From positions 333,484-397,483 of the forward strand of contig NZ_AUBV01000005.1 in the NCBI RefSeq assembly GCF_000429425.1: DNA of 64,000 nt, read 5' to 3'. A model generated the notes under the pieces. That model did no database searches. It had not been told where the DNA came from and saw nothing but the letters and a program-made list of their open reading frames with translations. Position numbers and translations under genes: made by a program. Numbering within the stretch: the stretch's first letter is position 1; the number at the start of each line of letters is the position of its first letter. Below, piece after piece: positions 1 through 7,892 of this stretch. The DNA comes from Algoriphagus mannitolivorans DSM 15301 (GTDB lineage: Bacteria; Bacteroidota; Bacteroidia; Cytophagales; Cyclobacteriaceae).

Positions 1-3000
1 CAGGGGAGAAGGATTTGGTCATAATCACGGAAAATACCTGTCGGTTCATTTCCTGATCATCGGCAGCAACCCTGCTTTGGAAGGCTGATATTGTCGTCTG
101 CACATCCCCGCTGGATGGGAATTCCCCAAAGTCAAAGCTGAAGGAAATATTGGGAGAGAGTAGCTCTCCTTCCAAATTCATGAATACTTTGAGCGGGTAT
201 CTTCGTCTCATCTGGCTGTTTTCCTGGCCGGTGGAATTAGTCAAAAGAGGCTGAAGTGATACATCTTCTTCATAAAAGGCCTTGATGCTCATGATTCCCT
301 CATAAGGGTTGCCAAACCAGGTGATTCGGCTACCGGGATCTATGGTAAAGTCTTTCTTTACCACATTATACAAGGAGAAATTGTACTTGCCTTTGGTGAT
401 CTCATAATTTCCGGAAAGGGCGAAATTACCTTGGGTATCCACACTCATGGTCAATAGTCCACGCCCACTTCCTTGGATACTTTCTCCGGTTTTTGGATCA
501 ATGATGATTTCTATCGAGGCGTCAGGTGTGACATCCATTTCAAAATTCATCCTGATGTTTTCCAAATCCAGCCGGTTTATATCTTCCGAGAGAGCGTTAA
601 TTCTTACCGTATCCTGAATATTGATGATTTGAATAAAGTCCTCCTGATATTGTTCATTGCTACTGGTGAGTGGAATAAACAATTTGGTATTTGCATTGGA
701 GGTCACTTTTGCATTGATGTCCAAGTTGCTGGTCGTACCTCGAATCGAAAGACTACCAGTGACAATGGCGGTTCCATAGAAGGATTCGTTATCCCGGGAA
801 GTGGTATTCAAAACCTGGAAATCCGTAAGCCTGGAGGAGATGTCCAGGTAGATATTTTTGAAAGCCTGATGGTTTAAGCCTCCGGTGAAGGTTGCTCTTT
901 TTCCCAATACATCCCGAATGACCAAATCTCTGAAGCTGATTTGGTTAGGCTGGAAGAGAATACTTCCGTCAGCTCTATAGTTAGTTCCTAAATAGTTGAC
1001 ATGAAACTGCGCATCATTCAACCGACCTGTTCCAATGACCTCAGGAGCGTCAGTAGTTCCCCTAATTTGTAAATTTCCGGAGACTGTTCCTCCAAGCTTG
1101 GTTATGTATTTGGAAAGGAAAGGCTCAAAAATCACCAAGTTGGAAGCATCCATTCTGGCTTCCATATCCAAGGTTTTGTATTCCAAACCAATGATCCCAT
1201 TGATATCTATTTTCTTGACCCCATTGAATTCATTGATTAAGGATAAAATCAAATTGGAATCATCTACTTCGACCTTGGCGGCAACTAGGCCAACAGGGAA
1301 TTGATTGATTTCAGTGTCTTCCACGGTCACATTTCCACTGATCCTGGCCTTTTCCATCAGGTTGGATAGCTGGATATTCCCTTTTCCTATGCCTCCAAAT
1401 TGGTAGGGAGTGATCGTGTTTAGAATATCAATATTGACTGCTTGGAAGTTGATTTGAAGGATATCTTCAGGATTTGGGCTGATTTTACCCTCTGCTTCCA
1501 GGTATTGATTTTCATTGATAACCCGTAGATTGTCAATGGTAATTTCCCCATTGGAAAGGGTAACCAAGTTTTGAGGGTCAAATTGCCATAGTCTATCCAG
1601 AACCTGAAGTTCAGAGGGTTTAAACTTTAAGGTTGTCGCAACAGCAGAAAATCCTGCTTCTGCATTGATCCGTGCTTTACTTTGTGTGGAGTCTTGGTCT
1701 AGGCTTAGTCTGAGATCCAAAAGATCCTGATTCCAAATGGCCTCAAAGCCCAAATTGGTGAAATTCACCTGGTTCTTGACACTTTGCTCTTTGGAGTAGA
1801 TATAAAAGGAGGCCAAAATATCCTCGCTATTGATGATTTTGGAGGTATTGAAGTCAATGTTGATCGCACGGGCAAAATTGTCCTGATAGGTCAGTTGATC
1901 TATGCTGGTGAAAAAGTTAAATACCGTGTTTTCTGGAGTTTGGTAGAAAGCACCTTCCAAAACAGTGTTTTTGGAAATGGTGAAATCTGGTGCGAAAAGC
2001 TGGACAATCGGATTGATATCCACCATCTTCACATTCAGGTCAAGGCTGTAGCTTTCAGAGAAATTCCTTTCCAAATCTGCAACTGGCGGGGCTTCGTTCA
2101 GCAGAATGGCCAAGTATTGGGAGCCTAAAACCTGCAAATCGCTAAACATTTGTTCCAGATTAAATTGCCCTGAAGCCGCTGCGACTATGTAATCCGAGTT
2201 TAAAGAAAGCGTTCGGGTACCTCCGGCGAATAAGGACTGGAAATAGGCTCCACCCAATTCCAAAAATCGGTCTTCATAGCCAAGGTTTACATCGTTGAAC
2301 CGGATGATTCCTTGGATATCATCAATCTTTCTGCCCTTGGTGTTGATGTCCAGCCTTCCTGAAATAAATGCCGGCTTTTCAGTCAGGTTTATTCGGTCCA
2401 AAAAGGCAGTATCTAGATTTGCTACCAACTGAACGGAATCGATGGATTCCTTGAGGTTCATGTAACCTTGAATCTGGGCTTTCAGATTTGGGTCATTGAT
2501 GGTCAGATTTCCTCTGAAAAGATCCAGTCCGTAAGTTGCGTCTGTGCGAATTTGAGAGTAGGTATATCCATTGATTCCAAGCTGGCTGATCTTGGCGTCC
2601 AGATCCAATAGCATGTCCTCTAGCGTGCTCCCCGTGAGATTCACTCTTCCTTCCAAGCTGATTTTTTGAAGCAATTCTGAATCATCAGCCAAGACTCCCA
2701 AGTCCAAGTTCTGGACTTTTACATTAGAGACTAGGGATGGCTTCCCTTTGACTTGGTCAAAATTTACTCTTCCCTCTAAATTTCCGATACCAGTTTTAAA
2801 ACTACCATTGGTGGTAAAACGAGTCGGTAATCCGGCAAAGTCCGCATCCAATCGGATCAACTTGAATTTATTGAGGGTGGCTTGAAGCTCTTTGGGTAGG
2901 TAAGGGGCTAAATCCCTGGCGGAGATGACAGAGTTTTTGAGAGAGATATTCATGTAAGTCTTCTCAAAATCAGGGAGACCATCCAAGTAGAAAGATCCAA

Positions 3001-4000
3001 AAAGGGCGGTTTTCTTGCCGATCCGAATTAGGAATTCCTCCGATTTGAGGTCGGAAACAGTTCCAATAATTTCTCCGCTGAGATAGACTTCATCCTCGAT
3101 CTGAGGAATGGCCGAGACCAGAATGTTCAGATCACTGACATTGATCTTGGTTTCCTCCATTCTTGCCGTAATTTTTACCTGATCCAAGAATTGACCAAAT
3201 CCTTTGGGGCCAATAAGATCAAATCTGAGGTATTCTTTGATATGACTACGATCTGTCCTGAGGCTTAGCCTATCCAATTCCAGAAATTTTGGATCGTATG
3301 TCAAAAGGGTTTTCAGTTCCCTTATCTGAAGACCAGAGTTTAACTCAACTCCTGAGAGCATTTTCAGGTCAATTCCTATTTGCGAACCTTCAATTCGGAA
3401 ATTTGTGGCATTTCCACTCAGTTCGGCAAATCTAAGACGGTTATAATCCATCCCAGCGCTGATAGGCTCAGTATTGAAGTTGATGAGTGAAAATTCTGAC
3501 TGCCGGAGTTCAACTGCAGAAATGTAGAATTTGGTTTTTGTGGTGCTGCTGCTTTTTGCGCCCAAAAGTTCATTGATCTCTACCACCCAGCGGTTGATAT
3601 TCATACTGCTGTCCCCTGAATGAGTCAGGAGCTGAACCTTGGCTTTTTCAAGTCTGATGAAGTCGATTGTGGGGTCGCCGGGAGGGATTAGAGAGAGCAG
3701 TGCAAAGTCAACGTGCGCACGATCAGCCCCGATCATCAAGCTGTCCTTCTCATCCCGGATGCTGAGCTGATTCAGTTCCAAGGCATCCCACCAATTCAGC
3801 TTAATTTCTCCGATTTCGGTGGTGAAAGAGGAGTTTTTATTCAAATACCCGGTTACTTTGTCGATGACCCAGTTTTGAACGGTAGTAATTTGTAGCGCTA
3901 AGGCAAGAGTGATAAACAGCAAAAGCGTAGAAAAAATCAACCATGCCAGCACTCGTAGAGCTTTGTATAAAAAATCCGTAACTTTCGGGCTCTTTTCCAA
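1..4000 (-). CDS. tamB: TamB-like translocation/assembly module protein (C-terminus outside window)
   Basis: This frame is open from its start to the window edge, about 1,333 codons, so the C-terminal end is missing. The N-terminus has a basic stretch and then one membrane segment (residues about 16-35, rich in L, I, F and A). It is followed by long repetitive beta-rich sequence typical of the AsmA/TamB family: many short segments of the form 'G.L.I.G' and 'I.G.I.G', and a DUF490-type region near the visible end. TamB proteins span the periplasm and help deliver lipids or outer-membrane proteins to the outer membrane. No ATG opens the frame. The first start after an in-frame stop is a TTG whose first base pairs with the A of the divergent tsaD ATG; a GTG at 3952 is the alternative but would remove the basic N-terminus. 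A family match is likely; the start is uncertain. Confidence 0.88.
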   Translation of the reverse strand, partial: MEKSPKVTDFLYKALRVLAWLIFSTLLLFITLALALQITTVQNWVIDKVTGYLNKNSSFTTEIGEIKLNWWDALELNQLSIRDEKDSLMIGADRAHVDFALLSLIPPGDPTIDFIRLEKAKVQLLTHSGDSSMNINRWVVEINELLGAKSSSTTKTKFYISAVELRQSEFSLINFNTEPISAGMDYNRLRFAELSGNATNFRIEGSQIGIDLKMLSGVELNSGLQIRELKTLLTYDPKFLELDRLSLRTDRSHIKEYLRFDLIGPKGFGQFLDQVKITARMEETKINVSDLNILVSAIPQIEDEVYLSGEIIGTVSDLKSEEFLIRIGKKTALFGSFYLDGLPDFEKTYMNISLKNSVISARDLAPYLPKELQATLNKFKLIRLDADFAGLPTRFTTNGSFKTGIGNLEGRVNFDQVKGKPSLVSNVKVQNLDLGVLADDSELLQKISLEGRVNLTGSTLEDMLLDLDAKISQLGINGYTYSQIRTDATYGLDLFRGNLTINDPNLKAQIQGYMNLKESIDSVQLVANLDTAFLDRINLTEKPAFISGRLDINTKGRKIDDIQGIIRFNDVNLGYEDRFLELGGAYFQSLFAGGTRTLSLNSDYIVAAASGQFNLEQMFSDLQVLGSQYLAILLNEAPPVADLERNFSESYSLDLNVKMVDINPIVQLFAPDFTISKNTVLEGAFYQTPENTVFNFFTSIDQLTYQDNFARAINIDFNTSKIINSEDILASFYIYSKEQSVKNQVNFTNLGFEAIWNQDLLDLRLSLDQDSTQSKARINAEAGFSAVATTLKFKPSELQVLDRLWQFDPQNLVTLSNGEITIDNLRVINENQYLEAEGKISPNPEDILQINFQAVNIDILNTITPYQFGGIGKGNIQLSNLMEKARISGNVTVEDTEINQFPVGLVAAKVEVDDSNLILSLINEFNGVKKIDINGIIGLEYKTLDMEARMDASNLVIFEPFLSKYITKLGGTVSGNLQIRGTTDAPEVIGTGRLNDAQFHVNYLGTNYRADGSILFQPNQISFRDLVIRDVLGKRATFTGGLNHQAFKNIYLDISSRLTDFQVLNTTSRDNESFYGTAIVTGSLSIRGTTSNLDINAKVTSNANTKLFIPLTSSNEQYQEDFIQIINIQDTVRINALSEDINRLDLENIRMNFEMDVTPDASIEIIIDPKTGESIQGSGRGLLTMSVDTQGNFALSGNYEITKGKYNFSLYNVVKKDFTIDPGSRITWFGNPYEGIMSIKAFYEEDVSLQPLLTNSTGQENSQMRRRYPLKVFMNLEGELLSPNISFSFDFGEFPSSGDVQTTISAFQSRVAADDQEMNRQVFSVIMTKSFSP

Positions 4001-5013
4001 TGGGTACTAAAGATATAACTATTCTAGCGATTGAATCCTCGTGTGACGAGACTTCTGCCTCTATAATCTTAAATGGCAAAGTACTTAATAATATTGTGGC
4101 CACACAATCAGTCCACGAAAAATATGGGGGTGTAGTTCCCGAATTGGCCTCCAGAGCCCATCAGGAAAACTTAATCCCCGTAGTCCACGAAGCCATAAAA
4201 ACATCGGGAATTTCCAAAATAGATCTTTCCGCAGTGGCCTTTACCAGAGGTCCGGGTTTGATGGGATCCTTGCTCGTTGGTGTGAGTTTTGCCAAAGCTT
4301 TTGCCAAGGCTTTGGATATTCCTCTGATCGATGTGAATCATATGCAGGCCCATGTTTTGGCACATTTTATTGAAGATCCCAAGCCAAAATTTCCCTTCAT
4401 CTGCCTGACAGTCAGTGGAGGGCATACGCAGTTGGTCTTGGTTAAGGATTACCTTGACATGGAAGTAATCGGCCAAACCCAGGATGATGCCGTTGGGGAG
4501 GCTTTTGACAAGACTGCAAAACTTTTGGGACTGCCCTATCCGGGCGGGCCTTTGGTAGATAAATATGCCAAAGAGGGAAATCCAAAAGCTTTCAGCTTTC
4601 CAATCACCCGAATGCCCGGATTGAATTATTCTTTCTCAGGAATCAAGACTGCAGTACTTTATTTTCTCCGGGATAGAATTCAGGAAAACCCGAAATTCAT
4701 TGAAGAAAATTTGAATGATCTCTGTGCCAGCATTCAGCATACCTTGATCGAGATGTTGGTGATCAAATTAAAAGAAGCAGTGAAGCAATACGGGGTTACC
4801 GAAATTGCCATCGCCGGAGGGGTAAGTGCAAACTCAGGATTGAGGAGTTCCTTAACAGAATTGGCAAAAAAGAGGGCTTGGAACCTTTATATTCCCAAAT
4901 TCGAATACTGTACAGACAATGCTGCCATGATAGCCATGGCTGCCCATTACAAATACTTGCGAGGGGAATTTGTAGGAATGGATGTAACTCCCCTGGCAAA
5001 AATGAAATTGTAA
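4000..5013 (+). CDS. tsaD: tRNA N6-adenosine threonylcarbamoyltransferase TsaD
   Basis: TsaD transfers the threonylcarbamoyl group from threonylcarbamoyl-AMP to A37 of ANN-decoding tRNAs in the cytoplasm, together with TsaB and TsaE. The 337-residue length is normal. The N-terminal ASKHA signature ILAIESSCDETS lies at residues 8-19. The metal-binding pair H114-x3-H118 is in NHMQAH, and the SGGHTQL motif is at 139-145. The C-terminal half has the expected IAGGVSANSGLR and CTDNAAMIA motifs. The ATG is the only sensible start because the signature begins a few residues later. It lies back to back with tamB with no spacer, and smpB starts one base after its stop codon, so tsaD and smpB are probably co-transcribed. 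Confidence 0.97.
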   Translation: MGTKDITILAIESSCDETSASIILNGKVLNNIVATQSVHEKYGGVVPELASRAHQENLIPVVHEAIKTSGISKIDLSAVAFTRGPGLMGSLLVGVSFAKAFAKALDIPLIDVNHMQAHVLAHFIEDPKPKFPFICLTVSGGHTQLVLVKDYLDMEVIGQTQDDAVGEAFDKTAKLLGLPYPGGPLVDKYAKEGNPKAFSFPITRMPGLNYSFSGIKTAVLYFLRDRIQENPKFIEENLNDLCASIQHTLIEMLVIKLKEAVKQYGVTEIAIAGGVSANSGLRSSLTELAKKRAWNLYIPKFEYCTDNAAMIAMAAHYKYLRGEFVGMDVTPLAKMKL

Positions 5014-5014
5014 T

Positions 5015-5485
5015 ATGACGACTAAATCCAGCCGATTCGAAAAATCCATTAACATCAAAAACAAGAAAGCAAGCTTTGAATTTGAGTTTTTGGATACCTA
5101 TGTGGCCGGATTGATGCTCAAAGGCACAGAAATCAAATCGATACGTGAGGGCAAAGTGTCTCTGACTGAAGCCTATTGCGTATTTCATCGGGGAGAGCTT
5201 TATATCCACCAGATGCACATTGCCCCCTACAGCATGGCGGCTAGCTACAATCACGAAGCTGTGAGGGAGAGAAAGCTGCTGCTCAACAAAAAAGAATTGG
5301 AAAAGCTGGAAACTAAGTCGTCCGAAAAGGGGCTTGCAATCATTCCGGTTCGTATATTTATCAATGACCGTGGCAAAGCCAAAATGGAAATTGCCCTGGC
5401 TCGAGGAAAGAAAATCCACGATAAAAGACAGGACCTGAAAGAAAAAGATGCAAAAAGAGAGCTCCAAAGAATGGCCTTTGAATGA
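5015..5485 (+). CDS. smpB: SsrA-binding protein SmpB
   Basis: SmpB binds tmRNA and brings it to stalled ribosomes for trans-translation. The 156 residues match the family from end to end: the beta-barrel core with 'F.FLDTYVAGLMLKGTEIKSIREGK' (quoted only in outline here), the IHQMHIAPY-type strand, and a basic C-terminal tail containing KKIHDKRQDLKEKDAKREL that enters the decoding centre. It follows tsaD by one base and overlaps the next gene. No tmRNA gene was seen in this window. Confidence 0.97.
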   Translation: MTTKSSRFEKSINIKNKKASFEFEFLDTYVAGLMLKGTEIKSIREGKVSLTEAYCVFHRGELYIHQMHIAPYSMAASYNHEAVRERKLLLNKKELEKLETKSSEKGLAIIPVRIFINDRGKAKMEIALARGKKIHDKRQDLKEKDAKRELQRMAFE

Positions 5486-6245
5486 TGCTTTTGGGATATG
5501 TCGACAGACTATCCTGCCAGTTTACCGACAACCAACTTTTGATTCTGCCTTAGTTACCCAATTCCTTTTTGGGGAATGTTACCAGATTCTGGGCCTGACC
5601 TCCGACCGGGAATGGTTTAAGGTTTACCATGAGGATACTGGTATGGGGGGTTGGGTTTGGGCCAAATTGATCAAAGAAATTACCAAAGAAGAATACCAAG
5701 ATTTTTTAAATCAGGACTTTCAGGTGGTCACGAGTCCAATCGCAGCTATCGAATATCTTGGGACGAATCTTTATCTCCTTCCCGGAAGTCGGCTGCATTT
5801 TTCTGAAATGGAGCTGTTCAATTGGCAGGATCATATCGGTTTTACCGGAAATTACCGTCCCCACGCAGTCAAAGCTTCTCGGGAAGAGCTCTTGGAAATT
5901 GCGCTCCGCTATCTCAATGCACCTTTTCAGGCAGGGGGGAGAAGTATTTTTGGTCTGGACGAGGAGCTTGGATTTGCGCTCATTTATGGGATTTCCGGGT
6001 ATTCATGGGTTTCTGGCAAAATCCCCGGCAAAAGTGTAGAACCAGACAAGGTTGTTCCGGGAGATCTTTTTATTTTCAGGGACTTGGAAATTCAGGAATC
6101 CCATTTTGGGATATTTCTAGGAGGCGAAGAAATCCTCTGGATGGACAACAAAATGAAAATCTCAGACCTGGATGAATGGGAGGAATTTTTGAGAAACAAT
6201 AAAAGTGAAAAGGTGGTTTTTGATGCAAGATCAATCGTGAGTTAG
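5448..6245 (+). CDS. SH3/NlpC-P60-fold protein lacking the catalytic cysteine
   Basis: The N-terminal half (about 15-85) resembles the bacterial SH3 domain that precedes NlpC/P60 in Bacteroidota cell-wall peptidases. The C-terminal half (about 145-260) has the NlpC/P60 frame: a YLNAPF segment, GGRS at 163-166, the FGLD that normally leads into the nucleophile, GDLFIF, and SHFGIFLGG carrying the base histidine H219. Active NlpC/P60 enzymes have DCSG after FGI/FGL; here the sequence is D-E-E-L-G, so the cysteine position is glutamate, and the usual W before GGRS is A. It is therefore probably a non-catalytic paralogue that binds peptidoglycan or a partner. No signal peptide is evident. The ATG overlaps smpB by 38 nt; a TTG at 5478 would shorten the overlap and fit the family N-terminus better. 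Confidence 0.8.
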   Translation: MQKESSKEWPLNDAFGICRQTILPVYRQPTFDSALVTQFLFGECYQILGLTSDREWFKVYHEDTGMGGWVWAKLIKEITKEEYQDFLNQDFQVVTSPIAAIEYLGTNLYLLPGSRLHFSEMELFNWQDHIGFTGNYRPHAVKASREELLEIALRYLNAPFQAGGRSIFGLDEELGFALIYGISGYSWVSGKIPGKSVEPDKVVPGDLFIFRDLEIQESHFGIFLGGEEILWMDNKMKISDLDEWEEFLRNNKSEKVVFDARSIVS

Positions 6246-6249
6246 AAGG

Positions 6250-6768
6250 ATGGAAAAGCGGGTATTGGTATTAAACTTAGATCACTCTCCAGTGGCTGTG
6301 GTAAGCCCTCAAAAGGCTATCGTGTTGGTGTTGCTGGAAAAGGCCAACGTGCTTTCTACCTACGATTTACTTCAGATTAGAACAGTAAGCCGAAGTTTTG
6401 AATACCCTGCTGTCATCCGATTGACGCATTATAAAAGTATCCCTTATCGCGGAGTTTTGCTGAATAGGAACAACCTTTTTCGCCGTGACAAAGGAGAATG
6501 CCAATACTGTGGAAGTAAAAGGCATTTGACCATAGACCATGTCATTCCCAGATCCAAAGGAGGAAAAACTTCCTGGACCAATCTGATCACTGCCTGCAAT
6601 CGATGCAATGTGAATAAGGGAGACAAAACCCCGGAGCAAGCCGGAATGGTGCTAAGGTCTGAGCCCTTTAAACCTTCTTTATCCTATTTTCTGGCTGACT
6701 ATGCCGTAAGAAGTGCCGAAGAATGGCTTCCTTTTCTGGCAGTTAGGGCGGTTAATTCTGAGGTTTAA
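6250..6768 (+). CDS. HNH endonuclease family protein
   Basis: The 172-residue protein has a complete HNH/zinc-finger core: C84-x2-C87, the D96-H97 pair in TIDHVIPRSKGGK, N111 in WTNLITAC, and C116-x2-C119 in CNRCNVNKG. The N-terminal part, with 'VLNLDHSPV', is shared by a widespread Bacteroidota and cyanobacterial HNH family located in ordinary chromosomal regions. Its cellular role is not established. It starts four bases after the NlpC-like gene, and its stop codon overlaps the stop of the convergent 75-residue gene. No intein or intron is visible around it, so nothing suggests homing activity. Confidence 0.88.
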   Translation: MEKRVLVLNLDHSPVAVVSPQKAIVLVLLEKANVLSTYDLLQIRTVSRSFEYPAVIRLTHYKSIPYRGVLLNRNNLFRRDKGECQYCGSKRHLTIDHVIPRSKGGKTSWTNLITACNRCNVNKGDKTPEQAGMVLRSEPFKPSLSYFLADYAVRSAEEWLPFLAVRAVNSEV

Positions 6769-6992
6769 ACTTTTGCCAAGGTCAATTGGAACTCCAGTGG
6801 GCTGCATGCTGTAAATTCATCGGCTTCCAAGTCCTCAAAAATATCCTCATCGGCCTCTATTTCAGTCTTTTCAATCTTTCCGTCCGGGTGAACGATGAGT
6901 TCGATTCCCGTCCAGTCACCTGGATTGATCATGACCAAAACCTGATAATCTTCAAAAACTCTTTTGAAATACTGTGAAATTGCTTTAGCCAT
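6765..6992 (-). CDS. Small conserved acidic protein, function unknown
   Basis: This 75-residue protein is acidic in its second half (EIEADEDIFEDLEADEF). Its N-terminal segment, MAKAISQYFKRVFEDYQVLVMINPGDW, is helix- then strand-like. It has no signal peptide, membrane segment or known catalytic motif. The frame shows normal codon use and conservative composition, and its stop codon overlaps that of the HNH gene by four bases, as compact convergent genes do. I do not recognise a named family, though the length and composition fit a conserved Bacteroidota hypothetical protein. Confidence 0.65.
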   Translation of the reverse strand: MAKAISQYFKRVFEDYQVLVMINPGDWTGIELIVHPDGKIEKTEIEADEDIFEDLEADEFTACSPLEFQLTLAKV

Positions 6993-7014
6993 CTTTTTTA
7001 ACCAAAGGTAGGGA

Positions 7015-7563
7015 TTAGGGGTTTATAGTTGCTGTGTTATAAAAATAGATTATATCCGAAGGAGGTTTTTGTGTGGATTGTATTCGGCCAAAAATAAACA
7101 TGGCTTGAGTCAAAAAGTCGCTTTCTTGATAGGTCTTTGTAGGGGTGATTGCATGATTTTCTACCAAAAAAAGAGGGCCATAAGGTCCAGTGATTTCATA
7201 CCCGTTGGCAAAATTTTTCCTCTTCAACTTCACCTCCGTGCCATCTACGAAGACCACTCTGGAGTTTCCAAAAAATGACCCTCCTCTTCCCCGTGCAATT
7301 TGCAACTTGGAGTTCTGATCTACCATACGGATATTCTTTATGGATTGTCGGTTGTGTTGATAGAAGAGTCTGAAGCTGCGGTTGTCAAAAGCCAAATCGG
7401 CATATCGAAACCCTGAATCGACCTTCAAGAAAGTGGTTTCTCCTCTAGGTGCTTGGTATTTCACTTCAATCATCGGTACTTCCCAGGAAGCTGTAGATTG
7501 TGAATTGGCTTGGAAGGAGAGAATCAACAATCCGATAAGGAGAAAAAGAGAACGGGTTTTCAT
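7015..7563 (-). CDS. Secreted protein of unknown function
   Basis: The 182-residue product starts with a clear signal peptide (MKTRSLFLLIGLLILSFQANSQ, cleavage expected near residue 22), so it is exported to the periplasm or beyond. The mature part is predicted to be mostly beta strands, with a central basic and glycine-rich stretch (ARGRGGSFFGNSRVVFVDG). No catalytic or metal-binding pattern is visible. It sits 22 bases downstream of the small acidic gene on the same strand and diverges from the trp operon. I cannot assign a family. Confidence 0.7.
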   Translation of the reverse strand: MKTRSLFLLIGLLILSFQANSQSTASWEVPMIEVKYQAPRGETTFLKVDSGFRYADLAFDNRSFRLFYQHNRQSIKNIRMVDQNSKLQIARGRGGSFFGNSRVVFVDGTEVKLKRKNFANGYEITGPYGPLFLVENHAITPTKTYQESDFLTQAMFIFGRIQSTQKPPSDIIYFYNTATINP

Positions 7564-7697
7564 GGGATGAGCTGTTAGTTGTTAGGCTTAACGAATTCAT
7601 CTAGTTGAGGTTTAATTGTTTTGAAAGCCGATCCAATCCGCTCATTTATAAAAATGGCAGTGGAAAATTATTTTTTTTGAAAAATCCGAAATGATGC

Positions 7698-7727
7698 TTT
7701 GTCTTTTCCAATCCATTTCTAAATTTG
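7698..7727 (+). promoter_or_regulatory. trp operon promoter (Bacteroidota -33/-7 type)
   Basis: TTTG (7698-7701) is followed after 18 nt by TAAATTTG (7720-7727), a full match to the Bacteroidota primary sigma consensus TTTG - about 19 - TAnnTTTG. Transcription would begin near 7734, just ahead of the leader peptide ATG, leaving almost no 5' untranslated sequence. Confidence 0.75.
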
Positions 7728-7737
7728 CTCAACTATT

Positions 7738-7815
7738 ATGAAAACAATCGCAAACAAATATTGGTGGTGGCATTCTACATCTTTCCCTGGGAAAGCACAG
7801 ATAGCCCTTGCCTAA
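7738..7815 (+). CDS. trpL: trp operon leader peptide with three tandem Trp codons
   Basis: This 25-codon frame encodes MKTIANKYWWWHSTSFPGKAQ followed by IALA and a TAA stop. Three consecutive TGG codons lie at 7762-7770. It starts a few bases after the predicted transcription start and ends 25 nt before a strong intrinsic terminator that precedes trpE. This is the arrangement of ribosome-mediated attenuation: when charged tRNA-Trp is scarce, the ribosome stalls at the Trp codons and lets the downstream RNA fold into an antiterminator. The codon content and position are seen directly; the regulatory behaviour is inferred from the enterobacterial model. Confidence 0.85.
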   Translation: MKTIANKYWWWHSTSFPGKAQIALA

Positions 7816-7840
7816 AAATTGCGTAATAAATACTTTAGCA

Positions 7841-7873
7841 GGCTTACTGGATTTCCCGGTAAGCCTTTTTTTT
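7841..7873 (+). terminator. trp attenuator (intrinsic terminator before trpE)
   Basis: The 10-bp stem GGCTTACTGG/CCGGTAAGCC (7841-7850 with 7856-7865, one G-U pair) closes a five-base loop and is followed by eight T. It lies between the leader peptide stop and trpE. The segment GCCTAAA at 7811-7817 could pair with TTTA and GGC at 7834-7843, across a short bulge, as a competing antiterminator; this pairing is tentative. Confidence 0.88.
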
Positions 7874-7892
7874 ATTCAAAATCCACCCGCTA

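Noticed and set aside
473..3895. Several + strand frames (60-134 codons) opposite tamB
   Set aside because: They lie wholly within the continuous minus-strand TamB frame and have low-complexity, non-conserved translations.
4796..5467. 223-codon open frame on the minus strand opposite tsaD/smpB
   Set aside because: It is antisense to two fully canonical genes, is very rich in F, S and H, and shows no family pattern. It is a shadow frame.
6250..6768. HNH gene considered as a homing endonuclease or phage remnant
   Set aside because: No intron, inlet or phage genes surround it, and its neighbours are ordinary chromosomal genes with matching composition.
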